A stretch of 64,000 bases of DNA from CBDIDH01 sp965277595 (GTDB taxonomy: Bacteria; Planctomycetota; Planctomycetia; Isosphaerales; Isosphaeraceae), in contig CBDIDH010000001.1 of NCBI GenBank assembly GCA_965277595.1, positions 2,480,001-2,544,000 on the forward strand, read 5' to 3'. This document shows, one piece after another, positions 36,199 to 44,394 of the stretch; position 1 is the first letter of the stretch; each line of letters opens with the position of its first letter. Both the position numbers and the translations under genes were made by a program. Below the pieces are notes generated by a model. It was not told the origin of the DNA. It searched no databases and saw nothing but the letters and a program-made list of their open reading frames with translations.

Positions 36199-36735
36199 TC
36201 AAATCCCCAGGTCGTCAAAGTGCCGGGTGAACCGCTTGCCCGCCTGTTCGAGCATCGCCTCGGCGATCGTTTCATCCAGACCGTAGAACTCCCGGCCGCT
36301 CTCGGCGAACCACACGGCCTTCTGGCGGTCGGTCGCCTTCCGTTCACTCTCGCGCAAGGGCGCGCCATTCCGCGCCGTGGTCCGCGCCGGTGCCTGGTTC
36401 CAGCCGTAGCTCATGTGGATCGCGTCGGCGGAGACCTCGGGCTTGCCCAGGACCGACGTCAACGAAAACATCTGGCCGCCCAGCTCGCCGGGACGGTCGA
36501 CGTCGTACCGCTTTTCCTTGTACTTCGCGTACTTATCCTCATTCGCCGCGAACGGCTCGCCGTTCAGGTCGAGGCCGCTATCCGACCGATCGGCGATCCC
36601 CTTCGCCGCGGTTACCGCGAGGTCGCGCCCGAGCGACTGGCCCCCTTCGCCGGGCATCGTGAAGTCAAAGGTATCCACCGCCGCCTGAATCAGGTCGGGG
36701 ATGCTGTCGGGGTTAAACCGAAACGAGACGTGCAT
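36199..36735 (-). CDS. Phage virion morphogenesis/tail-completion-like protein
   Basis: A 178-residue protein starting at the ATG at 36735. The segment GIADRSDSGLDLNGEPFAAN followed by KYAKYKEKRY matches the G-x-D-x-x-G-x-P-(F/Y)-x-P-L-(S)-x-x-Y-x-x-x-K pattern of phage virion morphogenesis (Mu gpG / HK97 gp10-like) proteins, which help finish heads or tails. Here it sits immediately downstream of the tape measure gene rather than near the capsid gene. The C-terminus (GLDETIAEAMLEQAGKRFTR) is helical. Confidence 0.6.
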   Translation of the reverse strand: MHVSFRFNPDSIPDLIQAAVDTFDFTMPGEGGQSLGRDLAVTAAKGIADRSDSGLDLNGEPFAANEDKYAKYKEKRYDVDRPGELGGQMFSLTSVLGKPEVSADAIHMSYGWNQAPARTTARNGAPLRESERKATDRQKAVWFAESGREFYGLDETIAEAMLEQAGKRFTRHFDDLGI

Positions 36736-36742
36736 GGCGGGT

Positions 36743-39517
36743 TCATCCCCTCTGGACGCGAGGCGCGGTCAGGACCGGAGGCGGGGCGCCTCGGCCACCA
36801 CCGCTCAGGTTCTTGCTCAGCAGGTCGACGATCTTCTGGAGCAGGTCCGTCGTCGCGCCCGCGTCCGGCGAGCCCCCCGCCGCGAGGCCGCTGGCCGGGG
36901 CTGGTTCCGCCGTGGCCCCTCCCTTGATGCGCGGCGCTCCGGTTTCAAACGCGCTTCGAACCCAATCGTTGACGAACCCCGGCGCGGCGGGCAGGGGGTC
37001 GAAACCCTCGGGATGAAACCCCGGATCGGTCGTCTTGCCGGAACGGAGGTCCGCGAAGCTCTTCCACCCCTCGCCGCGTGGCTTGGCCGGTTGCAGTCGC
37101 GCCGACAGGGGAATCGCGTTCAGGATGTCGCGGTCGGTCCGCTCGGGAATGGCGTCGGGGTCGACCTGCTTCATCGAACCGATCTTGCCTCCGCGCGGAC
37201 TGTAGCCAGGGTAGGCGTCGGCCCCCTCGAACTCGGCGTAAGGATCAAGCGTGGGTTTTCCCGGAAGCCGGAAGTCGCCCATCGCGGCCTTGATCCGATC
37301 CTCGACGCCCTTGCCCGCCATCCCCTCGGGGATCGGAGCGCCACCCCAGCCGAGCATTCCCTTGAGACTGGCGTTGAGATCCTCGGGCACGCGCGGCGTC
37401 CACCGCGGCTCGCGTGGCGCGGCCGGTTCGATCCTCGGGCCGTCGAGGGTGAACTCGCGAAGTGCCTCGCGCGGCATCGCCTCGCGCTGCCTTTGCGCCA
37501 GGGGAAGCCCCGGACTGCTGGCCCAGGGCTTTTGCGCCGGTCTGGCGATCATCGCCTGAAGCGCCGGGGGCAGGACCACGCGGAGCGGTTTTTTCTTCCG
37601 GGGCGGCTCGACGCCTGGCGGTAGCTCGAAGGCATTCCCCTCGAATTCGGCGCTCTCGGCGAGCTTCCGCTGCGCGGCCCCGGCGATCGTGTCGAGGCCG
37701 GGGACGGCCGTTCCGCCAGCCGCCTGGACTTTCCTGGCGAGATCAAAGAGGGCCTTGTCGCCGACGTAGCCTTTCTCGGTGTAGATGCCCGACTCCCACG
37801 GCGCGGCCGGGGCTGGAGTCTTGACCCCGACGCGCTTCGCTTCCTCGAAGAGGAGACGCTGGCTTTCAAGCTCCATCTTGTGCCGTTCTTCAAAGAGCAA
37901 TTCCGTCGGATTGATATTCGAGCGGTTGCTCATTTCCTCCTTGTAGTCTCCGGTGACCAGACCTTTCGCCTTGAGGTTCCCAAACGCGACCGCCTGGATA
38001 TTCCGTCTCCACTCAGCCTCTCCCGCGCCGACGGCCACCTTCGACGCCTCGTCGGCAAGCTCGGCCTTGCGGGCCTGCATGACGGGCTCGACCCGCTGCG
38101 CCTTGACGACCGGCTCGCGGGCCTGCGCCAGGCTCGGCAACTCGGCGTCGGAGGCCAGGGCCAGGAACGTTTGAAGTTGCCCGGTTTGTTTCAGGCCCGC
38201 GTATGCCTTGATCGCGCGGGCGTCCTCCATGTTGGCGAACCCTTGATGCTTCAGGTACACCTCGGCGCTGAAGGTCTCGCCTTTCTTGGTGGCGGCGTCT
38301 TCCTGCTTCTTGAGATCGTCGGCGATCTTGTCGGCGATCATGAATGCGATCTGCTCGGGTTTCGTGTGCTTGACCAGATCGTCACTGATGCCGATCGACT
38401 TGTAGTATTCTCCCTGCGGCGTGCCCCCCTCGACGCGCGATTTCGTGGTCTTGTCGAGTCCGCCGATCGTGCCCCGAGTGAACTGCTCGACCATCTGCCC
38501 GGCCCCCTCCTTGGAGACCGTCGAGAAGGCCGAGAGCAAGGCCCCGGCCTGCATCGGGTCGAATGTCTTGGAACTGATCAGGGGCGCGAGCTTGTTGTAC
38601 ATATCCGTCATCGGCCCGAACTCCGCCGAGCCGGGCTGGAAGATCTTGAAAAGCTGCGCCTCTTTCCTGGCCACCTCTTCGCCCGTCGTGCGTCGGCCGA
38701 GAAACTGCGGCATCATGCCGATCAACGTGCCGTGCGTCGCGGCGCTCGACCCTTCCGACGCCTGGAATCCGCCGCCGAGTTCTCGGGCGCGGCGAGCCTC
38801 TTCGGGCGTGATCAGGCCCGGCCGCCCCGGCTTGTCGATCGTGGACTCGCCCGCGCCCAGGGCCGCCGCCTGGAATGCGCGGGCATCATCGCGCGACTGC
38901 AACGTCTTGAGCCGGAAGTCGATGTCCTCGCCCAGGGTCTTGGTCGTGTTGCCCAGGTCCCCCTTCAAGGCCGAGAGTTCCTGAAGCGACTTGCGATAGT
39001 TGGTGACGAACTCCCCGGCCTCGAAGATCGCCCGGTTCACTTCCTTGACATGGTCGAGCACGACGCCGAAGACGGCGCTCGCCGATTGGAGGCCGACCAT
39101 TCCAGCGGAAAAGCTCAGGACCTGCTTGGACGCTCCGGCCAGGCCCTCGCCCAGCGCGGCGAGACCGCTCACCCCTGAGGCGCCTACCTCGCTGGCCGCC
39201 TCCGCGGCTTCCTTGCTGTTCGCGATAAAGCGCCCGGTCGCGTCTCGGTTCGCCGCGACCTTCTTGTCGGTCGCGGCCTTGAATTCTTGAACCTCCCTGT
39301 CCAGCTGACCTTTCACGCCCTTGCCCGCCTTCTCGGCGGCGTCGACCTTGGATTTGGCCGTCCTTCCGGCGAGGTCGGCATCGGCCTGCGCGGCGGCCTC
39401 GCTGTCGGCGTGAAGCTGATCGTTGACGGCTTTCAAATCGGCGCGGAGACGTTCGGCCTGCGCCTTGGCGTCGCCGCGTTGCAGCGAAACATCGATTTCG
39501 AGCTTGTGCGGGTCCAC
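36743..39517 (-). CDS. Tape measure protein
   Basis: A 924-residue protein that sets tail length. Residues about 8-100 are a charged coiled coil (LRADLKAVNDQLHADSEAAA, EVQEFKAATDKKVAANRD), followed by hydrophobic segments (GVSGLAALGEGLAGASKQVL, FSAGMVGLQSASAVFGVVLD) that could cross the host membrane during injection. The remainder is mixed helical with Pro-rich C-terminal stretches (about 660-900). The GTG at 39517 follows the frameshifted chaperone gene by 7 bp, the canonical place for a tape measure gene. At about 1.5 angstrom per residue the length suggests a tail near 140 nm, an estimate only. Confidence 0.85.
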   Translation of the reverse strand: MDPHKLEIDVSLQRGDAKAQAERLRADLKAVNDQLHADSEAAAQADADLAGRTAKSKVDAAEKAGKGVKGQLDREVQEFKAATDKKVAANRDATGRFIANSKEAAEAASEVGASGVSGLAALGEGLAGASKQVLSFSAGMVGLQSASAVFGVVLDHVKEVNRAIFEAGEFVTNYRKSLQELSALKGDLGNTTKTLGEDIDFRLKTLQSRDDARAFQAAALGAGESTIDKPGRPGLITPEEARRARELGGGFQASEGSSAATHGTLIGMMPQFLGRRTTGEEVARKEAQLFKIFQPGSAEFGPMTDMYNKLAPLISSKTFDPMQAGALLSAFSTVSKEGAGQMVEQFTRGTIGGLDKTTKSRVEGGTPQGEYYKSIGISDDLVKHTKPEQIAFMIADKIADDLKKQEDAATKKGETFSAEVYLKHQGFANMEDARAIKAYAGLKQTGQLQTFLALASDAELPSLAQAREPVVKAQRVEPVMQARKAELADEASKVAVGAGEAEWRRNIQAVAFGNLKAKGLVTGDYKEEMSNRSNINPTELLFEERHKMELESQRLLFEEAKRVGVKTPAPAAPWESGIYTEKGYVGDKALFDLARKVQAAGGTAVPGLDTIAGAAQRKLAESAEFEGNAFELPPGVEPPRKKKPLRVVLPPALQAMIARPAQKPWASSPGLPLAQRQREAMPREALREFTLDGPRIEPAAPREPRWTPRVPEDLNASLKGMLGWGGAPIPEGMAGKGVEDRIKAAMGDFRLPGKPTLDPYAEFEGADAYPGYSPRGGKIGSMKQVDPDAIPERTDRDILNAIPLSARLQPAKPRGEGWKSFADLRSGKTTDPGFHPEGFDPLPAAPGFVNDWVRSAFETGAPRIKGGATAEPAPASGLAAGGSPDAGATTDLLQKIVDLLSKNLSGGGRGAPPPVLTAPRVQRG

Positions 39518-39524
39518 TGGCGTG

Positions 39525-40132
39525 TCATCCGAAAATGCGATGATGTGGTAGCGACGCGGCCCGTTCTTGCCGTCGCTCCTGAACGAGCGACGTGACCCAC
39601 GCCCCCGCCGGAACGGTGCGTCGGGTCAGGACGAGGATCTCCAGAACATGCTCGGCCAGGTCGGCGGGGATCGCCTCGGTTATGCCGTTGGCGACGAGGC
39701 TGGCGCGTCGCCAGGCACTGTAGGTTTTGGGCTCCGCCCGAGCGCCACCTCGCCGATCCGCGCCCACATGGCGCGGTTCTCCTCCAGGGTCGGACCGAGC
39801 GTTGATTGCAGGTGGAGCATCGCGCCGAGGTCGCGCAAGCTGATCTCGTAATTGCGAGAGAGCAGAAAAAACGCGATCTCCGCGAGCACGAGGAATCGCC
39901 CCGGAGCGTCGTCGGGGTCGATCTCGCAATAGCGGTCGGTCAGGCGGTCGTACTCGGCGCCAAGGTTGAAGCCGCTGATGAGCGCGAGCTTGCCGTCCTT
40001 GTTGGGAGCGGGGTAAAAGTAGCCGCCGACCTTGGGCACGGGAAAGACCCAGTCGCAACCGTCCGACAGGCGGATGGTGACCCCCTCTTCAAACTCGGGG
40101 CGCCTTGGCGCGGACGGTTCGCGTGACTGCAT
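39525..40132 (-). CDS. Tail assembly chaperone, -1 frameshift product (gpGT-like)
   Basis: The fusion uses the first 136 codons of the short form, slips -1 at C CCA AAA (39731-39725) and continues in the other frame to a TGA at 39525: about 202 residues in total. The shifted tail begins TYSAWRRASLVANGITEAIP and continues ADLAEHVLEILVLTRRTVPA, clearly protein-like, whereas that frame upstream of the slip is an Arg-rich shadow. It ends seven base pairs before the tape measure start. The location, overlap and canonical heptamer match the gpG-gpGT arrangement known in long-tailed phages. Confidence 0.75.
39680..40132 (-). CDS. Tail assembly chaperone, short (unshifted) form
   Basis: A 150-residue protein starting at the ATG at 40132 (MQSREPSAPRRPEFEEGVTI) with GAAGGG nine nucleotides upstream. 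VTIRLSDGCDWVFPVPKVGG and EIAFFLLSRNYEISLRDLGA resemble gpG-type chaperones that hold the tape measure before tail-tube assembly. In-frame translation ends at 39680. A slippery CCCAAAA at 39725-39731 allows a -1 shift into the longer form (next entry), as in lambda G/GT and many siphophages. Confidence 0.8.
   Translation of the reverse strand: MQSREPSAPRRPEFEEGVTIRLSDGCDWVFPVPKVGGYFYPAPNKDGKLALISGFNLGAEYDRLTDRYCEIDPDDAPGRFLVLAEIAFFLLSRNYEISLRDLGAMLHLQSTLGPTLEENRAMWARIGEVALGRSPKPTVPGDAPASSPTA
39725..39731 (-). promoter_or_regulatory. -1 programmed ribosomal frameshift slippery site
   Basis: Heptamer C CCA AAA read in the zero frame of the chaperone gene (third codon position at 39731), fitting X XXY YYZ with X=C and Y=A. 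After slippage, P- and A-site tRNAs re-pair with CCC and AAA. Reading then continues in the frame ending at 39525. Confidence 0.75.
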
Positions 40133-40237
40133 CGCGGCGATACCCTTCGTGAAAAGCAAGGAGGGGAGAAGACACGGGCCGCCACGGACGGCCCGAACTC
40201 ATGGGGAATAACTCGGTTCGGCTCAGGCCAGGCCAGG

Positions 40238-40849
40238 TCAGGCCGTCGCGTTGGCTTCGCCATGCGGAAACAGTTCGCGATCGAGTTTCTGGAACTCCGC
40301 CTCCTGTTCCTCGGTCCGCGCGGCGATCCGCGCCAGATCGCCAAACCGGGCGAGCTTCACCGCGTCGAAGCCGTGCGGAGCCGCCTCGGCGGAGACCTGG
40401 ACGATAGGTCCGCCACGGTTGCTGCCTCGCGCGGCGATCGGGTTAAAGGCCGGGTAATCGCCTCCTCCCGGCTTCTGCCTCTCGCCGTTGGGTCCGGCCT
40501 TCCAGGCGTCGGCCTTGAGCGTGCCGAACTTGACGCCGTTGGGCTGAACCTCGCTCCAGTCGTACCTTGGCTTTTTCTCCGAGGGATGGCCGACCGGATG
40601 CAGATACGTATCGTGCGGGTTCGGGTAGCAAAAGCTCCAGTGCATCCCGTCTTCCTCGACGTCGAACCGCGCGTCGTTGATGAACGCGCGGGGGACGCCC
40701 ATCGTGGCATCGAGGTAATCGAGGATGCGGGTTTGCTTATCCGGCGCCTTGCCTCCGGGGTCGAACCCGAAGGGGATCATGATGGCGTCGGGCTTCGAGG
40801 AAGCGACCGGCGCGGCGGGCGTCGGCGTCGTGCTGACAATCGGGTCCAC
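40238..40849 (-). CDS. Phage structural protein upstream of tail chaperones
   Basis: A 203-residue protein with GTG start at 40849 (VDPIVSTTPTPAAPVASSKP) and GGGAGA six nucleotides upstream. After a Pro/Ala/Thr-rich N-terminus it has ATMGVPRAFINDARFDVEED, MHWSFCYPNPHDTYLHPVGH, and a C-terminal helix (RTEEQEAEFQKLDRELFPHG). No family recognised; the position suits a tail or head-tail protein. Confidence 0.65.
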   Translation of the reverse strand: MDPIVSTTPTPAAPVASSKPDAIMIPFGFDPGGKAPDKQTRILDYLDATMGVPRAFINDARFDVEEDGMHWSFCYPNPHDTYLHPVGHPSEKKPRYDWSEVQPNGVKFGTLKADAWKAGPNGERQKPGGGDYPAFNPIAARGSNRGGPIVQVSAEAAPHGFDAVKLARFGDLARIAARTEEQEAEFQKLDRELFPHGEANATA

Positions 40850-40936
40850 GGCGGATCTCCCGGAAAAGAGCAGGGGGTCGAGTCGCGAGCGTCTTGAGTC
40901 GAGCGGGTTGAGGAATGGACGGCCTCGCGTCGCGGA

Positions 40937-41362
40937 TCAGGCGCGGGTGAAGCTCAAGGGACTGGTCACGCCGTCGCTGGAATAGCTCCAGATTTCCAGC
41001 GAGGAGTTGCCGTATTCGCCGTGGGCGCCGCTCGTGGAAACATTGCCGCAGACGGCGTTGATCAGGGTGTAAACGATGCCCCCTCCGGTGGCTCCCTTGG
41101 CGTCGTTGTGCGTGGCGGTGAACGACCCCACGGCGCCGACCAGGGCGAGAAGCTGGCTGATGTTGCCCGAACTGACGGTCACCTTCGGGTTGTTCATCGA
41201 GTTCACGAGCGTCGTGTTGTACCGATCCGCGTCTCCCGCGAAACCGGTGATCTCCGTGCCGTAATCGATCGCGACATCCGTGATCTTCGTCAGCGTGGTC
41301 AGGACGGTGGAGATGGTGAATCCCACCGCCGACCAGAACATTTGCAAGCCGGTTGCGGCCAT
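40937..41362 (-). CDS. Phage structural protein, possibly tail tube
   Basis: A 141-residue protein with ATG at 41362. Beta-rich composition (VTVSSGNISQLLALVGAVGS, TGGGIVYTLINAVCGNVSTS, LEIWSYSSDGVTSPLSFTRA) with a short hydrophobic N-terminus (LQMFWSAVGFTISTVLTTLT). Size, beta content and location a few genes before the chaperones would suit a major tail tube protein, but no motif proves it. Confidence 0.6.
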   Translation of the reverse strand: MAATGLQMFWSAVGFTISTVLTTLTKITDVAIDYGTEITGFAGDADRYNTTLVNSMNNPKVTVSSGNISQLLALVGAVGSFTATHNDAKGATGGGIVYTLINAVCGNVSTSGAHGEYGNSSLEIWSYSSDGVTSPLSFTRA

Positions 41363-41405
41363 TGATGCGTCTCCAGGGTTTGAGTCCGAATCTCTTGCGA
41401 TCCAA

Positions 41406-41945
41406 TCAGGCGGACGTGTTGAACTGGTTCCACGAGGGAACCTCGTAGCGGAATGATCCGGCGACCTTCAGTTGCTGATCGGGTCCCGAGGGAGCGAGGT
41501 AATCACCATCATCAATCGAGGTGAACCCCGTGTAGGTTTCCCCTCCGAACGAGGTTCCGTTAATGACGTTGGCGGCGACCGAGTAGAGCCGGTCGAGTTC
41601 ATGCAGGCGAATCACCGGATCGCTCTCGCGCACGAGGAGCATGAGCGTGAACGCGACCGTGCGTTCCTGGGGCACGCCCGCCGGATCGGACCATCGCTGC
41701 ATGGTCCGGAATCCGCGAATTGAGACATCGGCGACCTTGAGCGATTCACTCGACTCAGCCTTCGTGTCGATCAGTCCGCCGAGGGTCACCTCGTGAAACT
41801 CGTTGGTGGCATCAAGGGCCTGGCGGATCAAGTCGAGGATCTGAAGATCACGATAAGGGGCCTGGGGCGAGGCAGTCGTCGCTCCCGCCCCCGGAAACAC
41901 CGCCTGGGGAAACAGGGCCAGAGGGTAAATCGCATGCGGAAACAT
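41406..41945 (-). CDS. Phage head-tail/tail protein
   Basis: A 179-residue protein with ATG at 41945 (MFPHAIYPLALFPQAVFPGA, a hydrophobic Pro-rich N-terminus). The core (DLIRQALDATNEFHEVTLGG, FTLMLLVRESDPVIRLHELD, RLYSVAANVINGTSFGGETY) fits a tail-terminator-like size and fold, but this is inference. It lies between the fibre-like genes and the putative tail tube gene. Confidence 0.6.
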   Translation of the reverse strand: MFPHAIYPLALFPQAVFPGAGATTASPQAPYRDLQILDLIRQALDATNEFHEVTLGGLIDTKAESSESLKVADVSIRGFRTMQRWSDPAGVPQERTVAFTLMLLVRESDPVIRLHELDRLYSVAANVINGTSFGGETYTGFTSIDDGDYLAPSGPDQQLKVAGSFRYEVPSWNQFNTSA

Positions 41946-41963
41946 CGATGATTCCCCTCTGGC

Positions 41964-42725
41964 TCAGACCGGAGGGGTCATCGCGCTGGTCGTGATATTT
42001 CCGGCGGTGTCCACGCTGATCGTCCCGTAATCCCCGGTCGTCGTCTGCGTGAAGGTGATCGTCCCCGCCGAGCCCGCCGCCGGAACGCCCGACCGCTTGC
42101 CGAACAGAACCTGAGCGATGGCTCGCACCGTCTGGAGCAGGCTAAACGAGCCCCAGCCGGGGACGGCGTTCAGTCCCGTCGCCGCCAGCGTCACCCCCGT
42201 CAGCCCCGCCCCCGCCACGCCGATCGTTGCCTTGATTGCCGCCGCGTCCACGCCATCGCCGCTGGCCACGGTCGCGGGGATCTTGCCGTTCGAGGCGTTG
42301 ATCTGACCGGCGGAGGTGCCGACGGAGACCTTGACCCCGTTGGCGGAATCGACCGTGGGCATCCCCCCGACGGAACCGGCTGCCGCCGACGGAAGCGCCG
42401 CCAGGCCGAAGTTCAAGGAGTTAAACGGATCAAACGCGACGATCGTCCCTCGCACGTCCGACGGATCGCACGCCGTGCCCGTGGCGTGAACAATGAACGC
42501 CCCCAACGTTGCCCGGTCGGTCGCGTTGCCCGCGAGAACGTACCAGCCGTTGCCGACTTCCGTGACGGCTCCCGATGGCGCGGCGAACGTCCCTCCGTCC
42601 TTGGAAATCGTGACGGTCAGGGTCGTGCCCGATACGAGGCCCGTGGCGGGCGATAGGTGATCGCTCGACAGGACCATCAGAAACGGGATCGGATGCGCGG
42701 TGCTGCCTTGCTGGCGGTCGTTCAC
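41964..42725 (-). CDS. Phage fibre/structural protein, beta-rich
   Basis: A 253-residue protein with GTG start at 42725 (VNDRQQGSTAHPIPFLMVLS), three nucleotides after the stop of the SGNH gene. Its N-terminal domain (GTTLTVTISKDGGTFAAPSG, NGWYVLAGNATDRATLGAFI) resembles the ~100-residue beta domain of phage receptor-binding/fibre N-termini. The rest is Gly/Ala/Thr-rich (ATVASGDGVDAAAIKATIG) and ends TGDYGTISVDTAGNITTSAM. Confidence 0.65.
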   Translation of the reverse strand: MNDRQQGSTAHPIPFLMVLSSDHLSPATGLVSGTTLTVTISKDGGTFAAPSGAVTEVGNGWYVLAGNATDRATLGAFIVHATGTACDPSDVRGTIVAFDPFNSLNFGLAALPSAAAGSVGGMPTVDSANGVKVSVGTSAGQINASNGKIPATVASGDGVDAAAIKATIGVAGAGLTGVTLAATGLNAVPGWGSFSLLQTVRAIAQVLFGKRSGVPAAGSAGTITFTQTTTGDYGTISVDTAGNITTSAMTPPV

Positions 42726-42728
42726 GGG

Positions 42729-44033
42729 TCACATGCTCCCCCGCGATCCGGCGCGGTCGAAAAGGGTGCGGCGAAAGAGAGAGGCGGCCGGGGGCGCGAT
42801 CACCGCGTACACAAGGCCCGCGACGACGGCGTAGCCGGCGTCCGTCAGGTGCTGGCCGCCAGAGTTGAAGTACGTCAGGTTGGTCGCGTCGGAAAGCCTG
42901 GGGTCGGACGCGACATCGATCACCCAGTCCGCCCCCGCCGCGTTCGACTTCACCAGGACGTTGTACTCGGATTCAAGCGCGTTCAGGGTCGGATGGGTCG
43001 TCGCCGTGGGACCGGCCACCGGAAGGCAGGTGAGGACCGCGACCTGATAACCGAGAAGACGGCACCACTGGATATAGGCGGAGGTCGTGGCATAGGCTTG
43101 CGCCGGTGTGTCGCCTCCGCCGAGACTGTTAGTCCCCTCCCAGTAGACATAGATATTGGCCGGGCGACGGATCGAGAACGGCGGATAGTCCTCGGCCAGG
43201 ATCGCCGTGAACGCGACCTCTCCGGTGCGGCCGGGGATGCCGTTGTCGACCACGTCCCAGCCGGGACCGAGCAGGCCCGAGAGGACGGCGGGATAGCTCG
43301 TCGCGGGGGGATTCGACGATTGGTACCCGCTCGTGAGCGAGTTGACCCCGCAATTCAGCAGGCGATTCGCGCTACCGACGTCAAAGTTGCGCAGCGCATC
43401 CAGGACCGCTTGCCGGTCGGCGGGCGCGAGCAGCGGATAGACCCCCGCCGCCTCGATCGAGCCCAGGAAATAGTTCCCCCCGCCGTACTGGCTGACCGTG
43501 AACGCCTCGCCGCCGTCGATCAGGGCATGGGTGATCGAAAGCGTGTTGGTGATCCCGCAAATGCTGATGCCGAGCGTCCCCGCCGGATCGTACCACGCCT
43601 GCACCGGATACCACTGGTCCTCGATCGGCAGCGGAGTAAAGTTCGTGGAGCTGACCTGAACTTGCCCCGCCGCCGTGTTGATGATGAAATTGAAGTGCCC
43701 GCCGTAGTAATAAATCAGCGCGGTGCCGGAAGCCCACCAACCGAGGATCGCGTTGTTTCCCGCTCCTCCCTGATTGGACGCGAAGCGGACAAGGCAGGCG
43801 AGCTCGAATCCAAGGGCCGAGGGGCGGAGCGTGGCCGACGACTCGGAGAGGTATTGCGAACTTCCATCGAGCGCGACCGACCCGGCGGCGAGCGTGATCC
43901 CCGGCGCGGCCGAGCCCGCCGTGGGTCCATTATGACCGGTGAGCGGATGCGACCCGACGACATCGCGCCACGAACCGTTGCCCGCGTTATCATCGAGGGG
44001 CCAGAATGCGCTGGGGTTGCCTGGAATCGACAT
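42729..44033 (-). CDS. LamG-like domain plus SGNH hydrolase, virion-associated
   Basis: A 434-residue protein with ATG at 44033. Residues about 5-205 form a concanavalin/LamG-like lectin domain (FWPLDDNAGNGSWRDVVG; LDGSSQYLSESSATLRPSAL; GIEA-type strand GSIEAAGVYP). Residues about 223-410 are an SGNH/GDSL hydrolase: block I NCGVNSLTSG (candidate Ser232), block II DNGIPGRT, block III YVYWEGTNSL (Asn302), block V GGQHLTDAGY (His395). The usual Asp three residues before His is Gly here, tolerated in some SGNH enzymes. Such modules deacetylate or de-esterify glycans, so it could trim host surface polysaccharide. Confidence 0.8.
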   Translation of the reverse strand: MSIPGNPSAFWPLDDNAGNGSWRDVVGSHPLTGHNGPTAGSAAPGITLAAGSVALDGSSQYLSESSATLRPSALGFELACLVRFASNQGGAGNNAILGWWASGTALIYYYGGHFNFIINTAAGQVQVSSTNFTPLPIEDQWYPVQAWYDPAGTLGISICGITNTLSITHALIDGGEAFTVSQYGGGNYFLGSIEAAGVYPLLAPADRQAVLDALRNFDVGSANRLLNCGVNSLTSGYQSSNPPATSYPAVLSGLLGPGWDVVDNGIPGRTGEVAFTAILAEDYPPFSIRRPANIYVYWEGTNSLGGGDTPAQAYATTSAYIQWCRLLGYQVAVLTCLPVAGPTATTHPTLNALESEYNVLVKSNAAGADWVIDVASDPRLSDATNLTYFNSGGQHLTDAGYAVVAGLVYAVIAPPAASLFRRTLFDRAGSRGSM

Positions 44034-44109
44034 CGAACGCGCTCACTTCACGCCAAAAAAAAGAGAATGCTGCACAATTAAACAAATTGGCATAAGGCGG
44101 ATTGATCGC

Positions 44110-44134
44110 GGTCAGCCATCGGGGTAGGCTGACC
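44110..44134. repeat. Perfect inverted repeat GGTCAGCC/GGCTGACC
   Basis: An 8-bp inverted repeat with a 9-nt loop in the gap between the leftward SGNH gene and the rightward small membrane gene. No T tract follows on either strand, so it is more likely an operator or leader structure for the plus-strand gene at 44176 than a terminator. Confidence 0.5.
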
Positions 44135-44175
44135 AAAACGTCGTGATTTCCGGTTTCCTTCCAAGGCACCCGCCC

Positions 44176-44394
44176 ATGTCGTATGTTGTTGTGATTGCCG
44201 TCTCGTGCCTATTCGTGGTCCAGGTCTGGCTGACGATTTCCGCGTACCGTAACCCCGTTGCCCATCAGGACGAAGACGTTTCGGGGTTCGCGTCGTCGGC
44301 GGCGCCGACAACCCGTCAAGCGGAAATGCCCAGGGTCGTGCGACCTCGCTCCATCACTGCGCCGGCACCATCACCGGCCTCGGAATCACGTTGA
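44176..44394 (+). CDS. Small single-pass membrane protein, candidate moron
   Basis: A 72-residue protein starting at the ATG at 44176 (MSYVVVIAVSCLFVVQVWLT, one N-terminal transmembrane helix), then a polar Pro/Ser/Ala tail. It is encoded on the plus strand inside the leftward virion operon, with its own upstream gap holding an inverted repeat. Its 3' end overlaps the convergent spike gene by 41 bp. This arrangement is typical of independently expressed prophage morons, but the function is unknown. Confidence 0.5.
   Translation: MSYVVVIAVSCLFVVQVWLTISAYRNPVAHQDEDVSGFASSAAPTTRQAEMPRVVRPRSITAPAPSPASESR

Noticed and set aside
37880..39178. 432-codon plus-strand frame over the tape measure gene
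   Set aside because: Antisense of coiled-coil coding sequence; Leu/Arg-rich shadow.
44110..44134. Inverted repeat as an intrinsic terminator
   Set aside because: No T tract on either strand; kept only as an inverted repeat.
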